A program made the position numbers and the translations under genes. Positions 1-5,267 of a stretch of 6,309 nucleotides of DNA are shown here, piece after piece (positions within the stretch are counted from its first letter, which is position 1; every line of letters starts with the position of its first letter). Location of the stretch: contig CAKMMH010000111.1 of the NCBI GenBank assembly GCA_927798255.1, positions 1 to 6,309 of the forward strand, in the 5' to 3' direction. This DNA is from an uncultured bacterium (GTDB lineage: Bacteria; Bdellovibrionota_C; UBA2361; CAKMMH01). The notes beneath the pieces were generated by a model. It was given only the letters and a program-made list of their open reading frames with translations, was not told where the DNA came from and did no database searches.

Positions 1-1
1 T

Positions 2-61
2 TTTGATGCCCTAGAAATCGAACCAAATTATGAAAAAATAGAGTACTATACCTTTAGATGA
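2..61 (+). CDS. C-terminal fragment of an upstream gene, product unknown
   Basis: An open frame enters from the left edge and ends at TGA (59-61). The 19 visible residues read FDALEIEPNYEKIEYYTFR, acidic and aromatic, which is too little to name a family. A terminator-like hairpin follows about 80 bp downstream on the same strand, which fits the end of a transcription unit. The frame is short enough to be open by chance, so this is a moderate call. If real, it shows TGA used as an ordinary stop in this genome. Confidence 0.45.
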   Translation, partial: FDALEIEPNYEKIEYYTFR

Positions 62-140
62 GTTATTTTAAGAAAATATAAAAATACAATAGAATCAATG
101 TGTATAAAAACTATAATTTTAGCTTCAGATTTTTTCCTCT

Positions 141-166
141 AAAAATGTGATCTTTCTCACATTTTT
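141..166 (+). terminator. Rho-independent terminator, probably bidirectional
   Basis: A perfect 10-bp inverted repeat (141-150 with 157-166) encloses the 6-nt loop TCTTTC. The stem core is TGTGA/TCACA. The outer arms are A5 and T5, so a U-run is produced on either strand. It separates the left-edge gene from the dapB operon. Confidence 0.65.
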
Positions 167-209
167 GATAGGAAAAATATGAAACTTCTAAAAGGACAAG
201 CCTTGCAAA

Positions 210-237
210 TTTTGAAATTAATAATAGACTTTATAAT
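210..237 (+). promoter_or_regulatory. Candidate sigma-70 promoter for dapB
   Basis: A perfect TATAAT (232-237) is preceded 16 bp upstream by TTTTGA (210-215), a weak -35. Transcription would start near 243, giving a leader of about 105 nt. The leader can fold into a bulged AT-rich hairpin (265-275 with 286-294). No known riboswitch motif was recognised. Confidence 0.35.
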
Positions 238-349
238 ATTCCTTTATATTTAATTCAAAATCTGCTAGCGTATTTAAAGTTTTTAAAATACTAGAACGAA
301 ATCTTAATGTATCAGTATTTAATGTATCTTTTTGGGAGCAAAAATTATT

Positions 350-1084
350 ATGTCAATTAAAATATTGGTAAACGGTGCAAATGGAAGAATGGGAAAAGAG
401 GTCGTAAATGCAGTAAGTGATGATAGCGAGCTTTCTTTTGTAGGTGGATGTGATATCGAGGATAATTTAGAAGATGTGATAAAAAATTTAAAACCACAAG
501 TTGTTGTTGATTTTACAAGTCCAGTTTCTGTTTTTAAAAATTTAAAAACTATTATTAATTTAAATGTATGCCCAGTTGTAGGAACTACAGGATTAAAAGA
601 AGAAGAAATTAATGAAGCTAAAAAACTTTGTGAAGAAAAAAATCTTGGGGGATTAATCGCTCCTAATTTTGCAATAGGGGCAGTTTTATTAATGGAGTTT
701 GCAGCAAAAGCTTCAAAGTATATGCCATATATGGAAATAATTGAACTTCATCATGATAAAAAAATTGATGCGCCATCAGGGACAGCATTAAAAACAGCAG
801 AAAAAATTTCAAAAGAAAGAGCTAAGTTTAAAGAAAATATTATACCAAATGAAAAGATTTTAGATGGCGCAAGAGGTACTCGATATAAAGACATTCAAAT
901 TCATAGCGTAAGACTCCCTGGGCTTATTGCACACGAAGAAGTAATCTTTGGAGGTACAGGGCAAACACTTACACTAAGGCATGATTCGTTTAATAGAGAG
1001 TCTTTTATGCCTGGGGTAGTTTACGCATGTAAAAAAGTTACTTCACTTAATAAATTGTATTACGGATTAGAAGAAATATTGTAA
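350..1084 (+). CDS. dapB: 4-hydroxy-tetrahydrodipicolinate reductase (DapB)
   Basis: DapB is a cytoplasmic enzyme of the diaminopimelate/lysine pathway. It reduces 4-hydroxy-tetrahydrodipicolinate to tetrahydrodipicolinate with NAD(P)H. The 244-residue product shows the nucleotide-binding GANGRMG loop (residues 9-15), VDFTSP (53-58), VGTTGL (77-82), APNFAIG (104-110) and the signature around ELHHDKKIDAPSGTA (132-146). By the family pattern, His134 is the catalytic acid/base and Lys138 the substrate-binding lysine. The C-terminal GGTGQTLTLRHDSF segment is also typical. Length is somewhat below the E. coli enzyme (273). I chose the ATG at 350, with GGGAG at 334-338. An in-frame TTG at 332 would add six residues, place the start on the ribosome binding site and spoil the N-terminal beta strand. 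argA follows after 15 bp. Confidence 0.97.
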   Translation: MSIKILVNGANGRMGKEVVNAVSDDSELSFVGGCDIEDNLEDVIKNLKPQVVVDFTSPVSVFKNLKTIINLNVCPVVGTTGLKEEEINEAKKLCEEKNLGGLIAPNFAIGAVLLMEFAAKASKYMPYMEIIELHHDKKIDAPSGTALKTAEKISKERAKFKENIIPNEKILDGARGTRYKDIQIHSVRLPGLIAHEEVIFGGTGQTLTLRHDSFNRESFMPGVVYACKKVTSLNKLYYGLEEIL

Positions 1085-1099
1085 AAAAAAGGACAAAAA

Positions 1100-1558
1100 A
1101 TGGAAACTATTATTAGGAAAGCAAAAATTTCCGATATAGGGACAATTTTTGAATTAGTTAATGATTTTGCTAAGCAAGGTTTGATGCTTCCAAAATCGCA
1201 AATAGATTTATATGAATCAATAAGAGATTTTTTCGTTATAGAAATTGATAATAAAGTTGTAGCTTGCGGGGCATTAAAAGTTTTTTTAGATGATTTAGCT
1301 GAGATTAGATCTTTAGCGACAAATAAAGATTTTCAAAAAATGGGCCTAGGAAAAATGATTACCCAAAAATTACTTGATGATGCAAAAGAGCTTGGAATTA
1401 AAAAAGTTTTTACACTATCTTATCAAGTAGATTTTTTTAAAAAACAGGGGTTTACATTAATTAAAAAAGAAGAGCTTCCTCAAAAAATTTGGAGAGATTG
1501 CTACAAGTGCCCTAAGTTTCCAAATTGCGATGAAAATGCACTGATAATAGAAATTTAG
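1100..1558 (+). CDS. argA: Short ArgA-type amino-acid N-acetyltransferase (GNAT)
   Basis: This is a single-domain GNAT protein of 152 residues, resembling the short N-acetylglutamate synthases that lack the amino-acid-kinase domain of classical ArgA. It would transfer acetyl from acetyl-CoA to glutamate, the first step of arginine synthesis. Visible features are an N-terminal IRKAKISD strand-helix start, the AEIRSLAT strand (68-74), the acetyl-CoA pyrophosphate loop QKMGLGK (79-85) and the DFFKKQGF segment (111-118). A Cys-rich tail follows (C134, C137, C143, with KCPKFPNCDE), which I recall as typical of this subgroup. An AAGGA ribosome binding site (1089-1093) lies 6 bp from the ATG. It is 15 bp downstream of dapB and probably in the same operon. 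Substrate specificity is inferred from family resemblance, so another amino acid is possible. Confidence 0.8.
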   Translation: METIIRKAKISDIGTIFELVNDFAKQGLMLPKSQIDLYESIRDFFVIEIDNKVVACGALKVFLDDLAEIRSLATNKDFQKMGLGKMITQKLLDDAKELGIKKVFTLSYQVDFFKKQGFTLIKKEELPQKIWRDCYKCPKFPNCDENALIIEI

Positions 1559-1592
1559 TTTCAGTCAAAAAATCTTTAAAAATTCAAAAAAG

Positions 1593-1621
1593 TTTTTGAT
1601 TTTATTTTAAAATAATATAAT
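1593..1621 (+). promoter_or_regulatory. Candidate sigma-70 promoter of the TGA-containing unit
   Basis: A perfect TATAAT (1616-1621) lies 17 bp downstream of TTTTTG (1593-1598), a poor -35; TTGATT at 1596 is closer to consensus but too close. Expected start is near 1628, at the GGGCACTC sequence that opens the leader. Confidence 0.45.
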
Positions 1622-1627
1622 TCAAGG

Positions 1628-1717
1628 GCACTCTAAGGTATTTCTTGTTTAAATAAGATTTGTTGCACTTGAGTGCACGTTACGTATAAGGTTTTTGTTC
1701 CCTAAGAAAGGAGCACT
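1628..1717 (+). promoter_or_regulatory. Leader with competing GCACT/AGTGC inverted repeats
   Basis: The leader contains three copies of GCACT (1628-1632, 1665-1669, 1713-1717) and one complementary AGTGC (1672-1676). The middle copy forms the perfect dyad TGCACT-TG-AGTGCA (1664-1677), which could be a DNA operator. In RNA the same AGTGC could pair with the first copy (6 bp, GCACTC/GAGTGC) or with the third, directly adjoining the Shine-Dalgarno AAGGAG (1708-1713). Mutually exclusive pairings of this kind are what a translational switch needs. No ligand or known riboswitch class was recognised. Confidence 0.35.
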
Positions 1718-1721
1718 AGTT

Positions 1722-1970
1722 ATGAGAAAGTTTCATTTTAGGTTCGGCGCTAAGATAGGCCACGATAGCATTCTTTCTGAGGTAGTAATTCAGAAGTTTT
1801 GATGCAACATCGTTAAAACCACAGGTTTCTACTCAGATGGAGAGTTTATCTGTGGTGAAAGGTTTGTCGAAGTAGTCGATAAGGATGTTACGAGATTAGA
1901 ACTTCAATATCTCGAAAAGGTAATATCCTTAATTATTAATCAAAAAATTGTATTCGAATTTGATGAGTAA
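1722..1970 (+). CDS. Small frame with one in-frame TGA: possible selenoprotein or decayed gene
   Basis: From an ATG with a near-perfect ribosome binding site (AAGGAG 1708-1713, 8 bp spacing), the frame runs 26 codons to TGA (1800-1802). It then stays open in the same phase for 55 more codons to TAA (1968-1970). The product would be 82 residues with residue 27 encoded by TGA: MRKFHFRFGAKIGHDSILSE, further residues ending VIQKF, then TGA, then CNIVKTTGFYSDGEFICGER and an amphipathic, acidic C-terminus ending FEFDE. I recognise no family. Base composition is less AT-rich than its neighbours. A hairpin starts 15 nt after the TGA and a terminator follows the TAA. Three readings remain: Sec insertion; a nonsense mutation (TGG to TGA would restore Trp, giving KFWC); or a 26-residue peptide with chance openness afterwards. 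The Sec-Cys order is not one of the usual redox motifs. Confidence 0.5.
1818..1856 (+). promoter_or_regulatory. SECIS-like hairpin downstream of the in-frame TGA
   Basis: A lower stem ACCACAG/CTGTGGT (1818-1824 with 1850-1856) is extended by one G-U and one A-U pair. A symmetric 3x3 internal loop follows, then U-G, A-A and an upper CTC/GAG helix (1832-1834 with 1840-1842) closing the pentaloop AGATG. The apical loop begins 33 nt after the TGA and has G among its first two bases, within the geometry described for bacterial SECIS elements. Structure and spacing are seen; function is inference. Confidence 0.35.
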
Positions 1971-2002
1971 TAAGGATTGAGTAACAATGCTAACAAGTTT
2001 AT

Positions 2003-2040
2003 ATGGCCATCTGCGATTTTTGCATTTGGCTATTTTTTTA
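2003..2040 (+). terminator. Rho-independent terminator of the TGA-containing unit
   Basis: ATGGCCA (2003-2009) pairs with TGGCTAT (2027-2033) with one G-U. The helix continues after a 2x2 internal loop as TGC/GCA (2012-2014 with 2022-2024) around a 7-nt loop. A T-rich run (2033-2039) follows. No comparable T-run exists on the minus strand, so it serves plus-strand transcripts. Confidence 0.6.
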
Positions 2041-2078
2041 TTTCTAGATTACCCTGTTTCCTTAAATGAAGATTATTT

Positions 2079-2414
2079 TTAATTTAACGGAATCTTTCTC
2101 TCAGAATTTAATTTTTCAGCTGACAACCTTACGTTATTAATGTTTTCATAAATTGCTTCGCCAGTTTCTTCAGAATCTTTAATAACTGCAGATTTTAAAG
2201 CAGAATAATTTACTATTCCAACTCTTTGATTATTTGGGACAAAAATTTCACCACATGATTTGCATTGAGCAACAACAACGATTCCCATTAATGTTACTTT
2301 TGATAAATCTGTTATAAAATCATTATCATCTGTTCCTCTTAATCCACAATGAGGGCATGTAATTTCTTCAACGAAAGTTTCTGCAAGACCTTTTAATCTA
2401 AATTTTAAAGCCAT
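2079..2414 (-). CDS. Zinc-ribbon protein of unknown function, paired with a STAS gene
   Basis: This is a 111-residue cytoplasmic protein with two CxxC knuckles, CPHC (20-23) and CKSC (51-54), about 27 residues apart. They should form one zinc ribbon. Between them is a hydrophobic strand (LMGIVVVAQ), and the last 40 residues are polar and probably helical. I do not recognise the family. The start ATG (2412-2414) has AGGAG 6 bp upstream, and the stop is TAA. It begins 17 bp after the stop of the STAS gene on the same strand, so the two are almost certainly cotranscribed and may act together, for example as a partner or target of the STAS protein. That role is inferred from position only. Its end abuts the terminator region of the convergent unit at 1593-2040. 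Confidence 0.8.
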   Translation of the reverse strand: MALKFRLKGLAETFVEEITCPHCGLRGTDDNDFITDLSKVTLMGIVVVAQCKSCGEIFVPNNQRVGIVNYSALKSAVIKDSEETGEAIYENINNVRLSAEKLNSERKIPLN

Positions 2415-2431
2415 AAATTTCTCCTGTAGAA

Positions 2432-2758
2432 TTATCTTATATCTAGGATTTTATCTAGCATTAGAAGTTTAAAAATTTCTTCCACAAATCCATTAGCACC
2501 TAAAATGGTTAGCTTACCTTTTTCTTCTTGTAATTTTTTATTACAAATTAATATCTTTCCTATTCCATAACTATTGATTACTTCTACTTGTGACATATCC
2601 AAAATGATATTTTTTTTGCCTTTATCAAATAAATCATTAAATGCAATTCTTAGGGCTTCACCACTTTGCTCAGAGTCAAGATCTTCAATGATGTCGATTA
2701 TTGCTTCGCCATTTGATTCGATATGTGTAGGAAATTCAATATCGATATATTTATCCAT
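2432..2758 (-). CDS. STAS-domain protein, anti-sigma factor antagonist type
   Basis: A 108-residue single STAS domain like SpoIIAA/RsbV. The beta strand KNIILDMSQVEVINSYG (49-65) and helix GIGKILICNKKLQ carry the family core. The position of the phosphorylated serine of SpoIIAA (DSSG) is INSYG here: Ser63 is kept and the preceding Asp is Asn62. The C-terminal part has the usual LTILGANGFVEEIFKLLML pattern. Such proteins bind a serine-kinase anti-sigma factor or serve as scaffold subunits in partner-switching modules; no kinase is in this window. It is first in a minus-strand operon with the zinc-ribbon gene. The start ATG at 2758 lacks a clear Shine-Dalgarno sequence (GATATAAAAGTC precedes it). 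The N-terminus has a rather acidic stretch (IIDIIEDLDSE) before helix 1. Confidence 0.88.
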   Translation of the reverse strand: MDKYIDIEFPTHIESNGEAIIDIIEDLDSEQSGEALRIAFNDLFDKGKKNIILDMSQVEVINSYGIGKILICNKKLQEEKGKLTILGANGFVEEIFKLLMLDKILDIR

Positions 2759-2810
2759 GACTTTTATATCGGATAATAATAATCTAAAACTTGAGAATTT
2801 TTATAATTCA

Positions 2811-2840
2811 TTGAAAAATCTCTAATAAATATTTTAAATA
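2811..2840 (+). promoter_or_regulatory. Candidate sigma-70 promoter for the HDOD gene
   Basis: TTGAAA (2811-2816) is followed after 18 bp by TAAATA (2835-2840). It lies in the divergent 151-bp spacer between the STAS gene and the HDOD gene. The spacer is extremely AT-rich, so chance matches are easy. No convincing promoter was found for the minus-strand operon. Confidence 0.35.
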
Positions 2841-2909
2841 AAATATGTTCAAAATATCTAGTTTTTTCACTTGTTACCGATATATACTGCACATAGGAGC
2901 CTAAAAGTT

Positions 2910-3821
2910 ATGCCTGATACAAATTTTAATAAAGAAGAATTTAAGACTGAAAAAGAAATTACGGTTGATTGGAGAGAAATCTTAGCTTGGGTTGATGATT
3001 TACCTCCAATGCCACATGTCGCATCAAAGGTTATTACATCTTTAGGTGATCCAAATACTACTGCAATTCAATTATGTGAATTATTAAAAAAAGATACCGC
3101 ACTAACTACTAAGATTTTAAAGATTGCAAACTCTGCACTCTTTTCAAGGCAGCGAGAAATCTCTACAATTAATCAAGCTGTAATGCTAATAGGTTTTAAA
3201 GCATTAAAGGGAATAGTCGTTGCTGCTACTATCAGACAAATGAATTCAGATTTAAATTCTATTCAGAGGATTGTTTGGGATCATAGTATCGCAACCGCAA
3301 TGTTCTCAACAAACATCTCAAAATTTTTAAGAAAACCATATCAAGATGAGATGTTTCTTTTTGGAATGCTCCATTCCCTTGGCCAATTTGTAATTTTAAA
3401 CTTTAAAGAAACGAAAAATAAATTTAAAGATGTACTAAATATTATAAAAGAAACTTCTTGTGATTACTCTCACGCAGAAAGTCAAGTTTTTGGTTTTACT
3501 CATCCTCTTATAGGAGCGCTTGTTTCTAAAAAATGGAATTTCTCTGCTGAAATTTGTCAAATAGTTTTACATTATGCTGATTCACTTGAAACTTTTAAAG
3601 AAATAAATTTACAAAATGAAAAAACACTAATTTTAAAATTAGCAGACATTTTATCTCACACATTAAAATTAGGAACACCAGAAGGGTATCCTGATTTATC
3701 AGGTAATATTAAAAATATTGCACTTATGATAGGATTTAAAGAAGAGACTGTTTTAAATGATATTGAGAACATTATGGAAAGTACCCAAAAGCAGTTTGAT
3801 GAAGAAGAGAATATTTATTAA
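2910..3821 (+). CDS. HDOD-domain signal-transduction protein
   Basis: This 303-residue soluble protein is dominated by an HDOD domain. LPPMPHVASKVI (about 31-42), DPNTTAIQLCELLKKDTALT and KILKIANSALFSRQREISTI lead into the AVMLIGFKALKGIVV helix, the standard HDOD entry. The active-site HD of true HD phosphohydrolases is absent: the equivalent segment reads FGMLHSLGQF. The protein is therefore probably regulatory and not a hydrolase, as usual for HDOD. No GGDEF, EAL or membrane segment is visible; the C-terminus is helical and acidic. I chose the ATG at 2910 with AGGAG (2895-2899) 10 bp upstream. An in-frame TTG at 2871 lies before this ribosome binding site and would translate through it. It is transcribed away from the STAS operon and upstream of csrA. 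HDOD proteins often act in motility, chemotaxis or stress signalling; the role here is inferred. Confidence 0.92.
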   Translation: MPDTNFNKEEFKTEKEITVDWREILAWVDDLPPMPHVASKVITSLGDPNTTAIQLCELLKKDTALTTKILKIANSALFSRQREISTINQAVMLIGFKALKGIVVAATIRQMNSDLNSIQRIVWDHSIATAMFSTNISKFLRKPYQDEMFLFGMLHSLGQFVILNFKETKNKFKDVLNIIKETSCDYSHAESQVFGFTHPLIGALVSKKWNFSAEICQIVLHYADSLETFKEINLQNEKTLILKLADILSHTLKLGTPEGYPDLSGNIKNIALMIGFKEETVLNDIENIMESTQKQFDEEENIY

Positions 3822-3825
3822 AGTT

Positions 3826-3848
3826 AAAAGATTTCTAGAAATTTTTTT
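3826..3848 (+). terminator. Weak, all-AT terminator candidate after the HDOD gene
   Basis: AAAAGATTT (3826-3834) can pair with the following AAATTTTTT run (3839-3847) around the loop CTAG, giving 9 bp with one G-U, and ends in T7 (3842-3848). There is no G-C pair in the stem, so termination would be inefficient. Confidence 0.35.
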
Positions 3849-3893
3849 CAATTTAAATCTACTTTACAATATTAGAAACCTGATTTTTATCTA

Positions 3894-3922
3894 TTGAAGA
3901 AATATAAAAAAATCTTTATAAT
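3894..3922 (+). promoter_or_regulatory. Sigma-70-type promoter of csrA-fliW
   Basis: TTGAAG (3894-3899) and a perfect TATAAT (3917-3922) are separated by 17 bp. This is the best sigma-70 match in the window. Expected start is near 3929, giving a leader of about 42 nt. Confidence 0.6.
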
Positions 3923-3958
3923 TCCAATATATTATTTTGTTTAGATGTTTTTTAAGCC

Positions 3959-3966
3959 AAGGAAGG
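3959..3966 (+). promoter_or_regulatory. csrA ribosome binding site carrying a GGA motif
   Basis: AAGGAAGG precedes the csrA ATG at 3971 and contains GGA (3961-3963) within the Shine-Dalgarno. GGA overlapping a ribosome binding site is the classical CsrA target, so autoregulation is possible. Only one such site is visible in the short leader. Confidence 0.45.
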
Positions 3967-3970
3967 CAAA

Positions 3971-4270
3971 ATGCTTATATTAACAAGAAAAGCTGGTGAA
4001 AGTATTTTTATTGGCGATAATATAAAAATTACAGTTCTTGACACTAAAGGAAGTCAAGCAAGGATTGGTGTAGATGCGCCATCTAGTTTTAAAATTTATA
4101 GAGAAGAAATTTATCTACAAATTTTAGAAGAGAATAAGATTGCTGCTAAGTCATCATTAACAAATGATGAAAATTTAAATGTGTTAGAACAATATATTCA
4201 TGATAACAAATGTAAGAGTGGAACAAGTAGTAATAAATTAAGTAAACTTGTCGCTCCTAAAAAACAATAG
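3971..4270 (+). CDS. csrA: Carbon storage/flagellin translational regulator CsrA
   Basis: CsrA is a dimeric RNA-binding protein that blocks translation by covering GGA-containing ribosome binding sites. The canonical core is intact: [10 protein letters not shown] at the N-terminus with Leu4 and Arg6, the [18 protein letters not shown] strands, and FKIYREEIY with Arg44, the key RNA contact. The usual family length is about 60-75 residues. This protein has 99 because of a polar tail of about 40 residues after the core helix, ending in a basic stretch ([11 protein letters not shown]). In FliW-containing bacteria the C-terminal extension of CsrA is where FliW acts, so a long tail may be relevant. 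The stop TAG is 9 bp before the fliW start, so the pair is an operon. Confidence 0.96.
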   Translation: MLILTRKAGESIFIGDNIKITVLDTKGSQARIGVDAPSSFKIYREEIYLQILEENKIAAKSSLTNDENLNVLEQYIHDNKCKSGTSSNKLSKLVAPKKQ

Positions 4271-4279
4271 GCGGTTCTT

Positions 4280-4765
4280 ATGTATGAAAATAGTGAAGAA
4301 ATCGTTATAAATAGCACTAGATTTGGTGAGTTGAAAGTCCCTAAAGATAGTTTAATTCATTTTCCTACGGGATTAATAGGTTTTCCTAAAAATACAGAAT
4401 TTGTAATGCTTGAACATAAAGCACCATTTTCATGGCTTCATAGTGTACAAGATCCTGCGCTTGCTTTTGTTGTTATTGATGGTTATGAATTTGGAGTTGA
4501 GTATTCTTTGAAGCCACCTCTAAATGATCCTGTTTGCGATTTTAAAGAAGATGATGAATATGCAATTTTAATTATCGTTACTGTTAGAAAAGATTTGAGT
4601 TTAACAACTGCTAATTTAAAGGCTCCACTTTTTGTAAATTTAAGAAATAGAACTGGCGTGCAAGTTATTTTTGACGATCCAAAATATTCAACAAGGCATC
4701 CTTTGTGGATAAAAGACGATGATGAGCCAAATTCTAATAATGAAAACTCAAAGACTGAAGGGTAA
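4280..4765 (+). CDS. fliW: Flagellar assembly factor FliW
   Basis: FliW binds flagellin and, when released, binds CsrA and relieves its repression. Flagellin synthesis is thus matched to export. The 161-residue product has the family signature: FPTGLIGFPKNTEFVMLE (about 28-45), PFSWLHSVQDPALAFVVID with DPxLAFVV, YEFGVEYSL, and NLKAPLFVNLRNRTGVQVIFDD toward the C-terminus. A polar tail rich in D, N and E (about 145-161) goes beyond the conserved domain. The ATG at 4280 follows AGGCGG (4269-4274), a slightly off-consensus ribosome binding site that overlaps the csrA stop codon, so translational coupling is likely. No obvious terminator directly follows the TAA. Transcription may run into the structured region beyond unless that region has its own promoter. 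Confidence 0.96.
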   Translation: MYENSEEIVINSTRFGELKVPKDSLIHFPTGLIGFPKNTEFVMLEHKAPFSWLHSVQDPALAFVVIDGYEFGVEYSLKPPLNDPVCDFKEDDEYAILIIVTVRKDLSLTTANLKAPLFVNLRNRTGVQVIFDDPKYSTRHPLWIKDDDEPNSNNENSKTEG

Positions 4766-4773
4766 TTTCCTAA

Positions 4774-4779
4774 TATAAT
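4774..4779 (+). promoter_or_regulatory. -10 box in front of the structured RNA region
   Basis: A perfect TATAAT sits 8 bp after the fliW stop. No acceptable -35 is found 16-18 bp upstream, which falls inside the fliW end. Transcription would start near 4786, just before the first helix. Confidence 0.35.
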
Positions 4780-4785
4780 GTGTTT

Positions 4786-5222
4786 AATATTTGGTTGATG
4801 GTATCTGCAATCTGTTTTCTCTGGCATTAGGCAATCGGTTAAACTTGCAACTCTAGAAGCAGAATGCTGGTGTCAGATATTAGCTTTCTGCTTCTAGCTT
4901 CCTGAAGCCTAAAGACTGTGCCTGATAGTATAATCTGCTAAATGTCACTTACTTTTTCAAGTTGGGCCACCCCTAACTGGGTGGTGCGTGGTGGGGTTCA
5001 TTTGCGATAACCAAGTATCCTGCGCAATTTTGCATGCGCAAAACTGCTTGCCTACTTGGCCAGCCACACATTCATGTGTCTCCGTAACGGCCTATGTCCC
5101 TCGCGCTTAAAAGTGTATACTTATTTTAGGACGTGATAAAGCCAAACATCTGATACCATATCTGATATCTAAAAAGCTTTATGAGGTGTGTAAAATAGAA
5201 TCAATTTGTACTCGTTTTTTTT
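4786..5222 (+). ncRNA. Large structured non-coding RNA candidate, family not recognised
   Basis: This stretch has no convincing gene, is far richer in G+C than its surroundings, and is built of perfect helices. Listed 5' to 3': ATGGTATC (4798-4805) complementary to GATACCAT (5152-5159), a possible closing helix. GGCA-TTAGGC (4823-4832) with GCCTAA (4907-4912) and TGCC (4919-4922). A 12-bp hairpin, 4853-4864 with 4886-4897, extended by GCT/AGC. CCACCC/GGGTGG (4967-4972, 4979-4984). CCAAGTA/TACTTGG (5011-5017, 5053-5059) enclosing TTTTGC/GCAAAA (5028-5033, 5038-5043). GGCC/GGCC (5058-5061, 5089-5092) enclosing ACACA/TGTGT (5066-5070, 5075-5079). ATAAAGC/GCTTTAT (5136-5142, 5176-5182). A TATAAT box precedes it and a T8 tract ends it, favouring the plus strand. 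I looked for tmRNA, RNase P, SRP and 6S hallmarks and found none. The ends are inferred. Confidence 0.6.
5188..5222 (+). terminator. Terminator at the 3' end of the structured RNA
   Basis: GTGTAAA (5188-5194) pairs with TTTGTAC (5205-5211), 7 bp with two wobbles, followed after TCG by T8 (5215-5222). The stem is weak but the T-tract is the best on the plus strand here. It supports plus-strand transcription of the RNA. Confidence 0.45.
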
Positions 5223-5267
5223 CTATGCTAGTGATTTGATTTTGAAAATTTTTGAAAACTAGTTAAT

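Noticed and set aside
243..349. Lysine riboswitch in the dapB leader
   Set aside because: The leader is too short and AT-rich, and the conserved purine-rich junction motifs are not visible; only one bulged AT hairpin is present.
1584..1605. Terminator after the argA-type gene (TCAAAAA/TTTTTGA with T-run)
   Set aside because: The stem is nearly all A-T with a 2-nt loop, and it overlaps the candidate promoter of the next unit.
1722..1970. Reassigned TGA (Trp or Gly) as explanation of the in-frame TGA
   Set aside because: Other genes contain no internal TGA, use TGG for Trp (argA-type gene, fliW, the orphan gene), and TGA ends the left-edge frame and the orphan gene.
1987..2082. 31-codon ORF after the TGA-containing frame, with AAGGA upstream
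   Set aside because: It runs through the terminator hairpin and its T-run, has no recognisable sequence, and overlaps the end of the convergent zinc-ribbon gene.
2574..2825. 83-residue plus-strand frame over the STAS gene
   Set aside because: It is antisense to a clear STAS domain, without ribosome binding site or family resemblance.
4483..4827. 114-residue minus-strand frame over fliW
   Set aside because: It is antisense to the conserved FliW coding region and its start lies in the structured RNA region.
4786..5222. tmRNA, RNase P RNA, SRP RNA, group I or group II intron, or CsrB-like sponge
   Set aside because: No tRNA-like ends or tag frame, no conserved P4 core, no SRP tetraloop region, no intron core or domain V, and almost no GGA motifs in loops.
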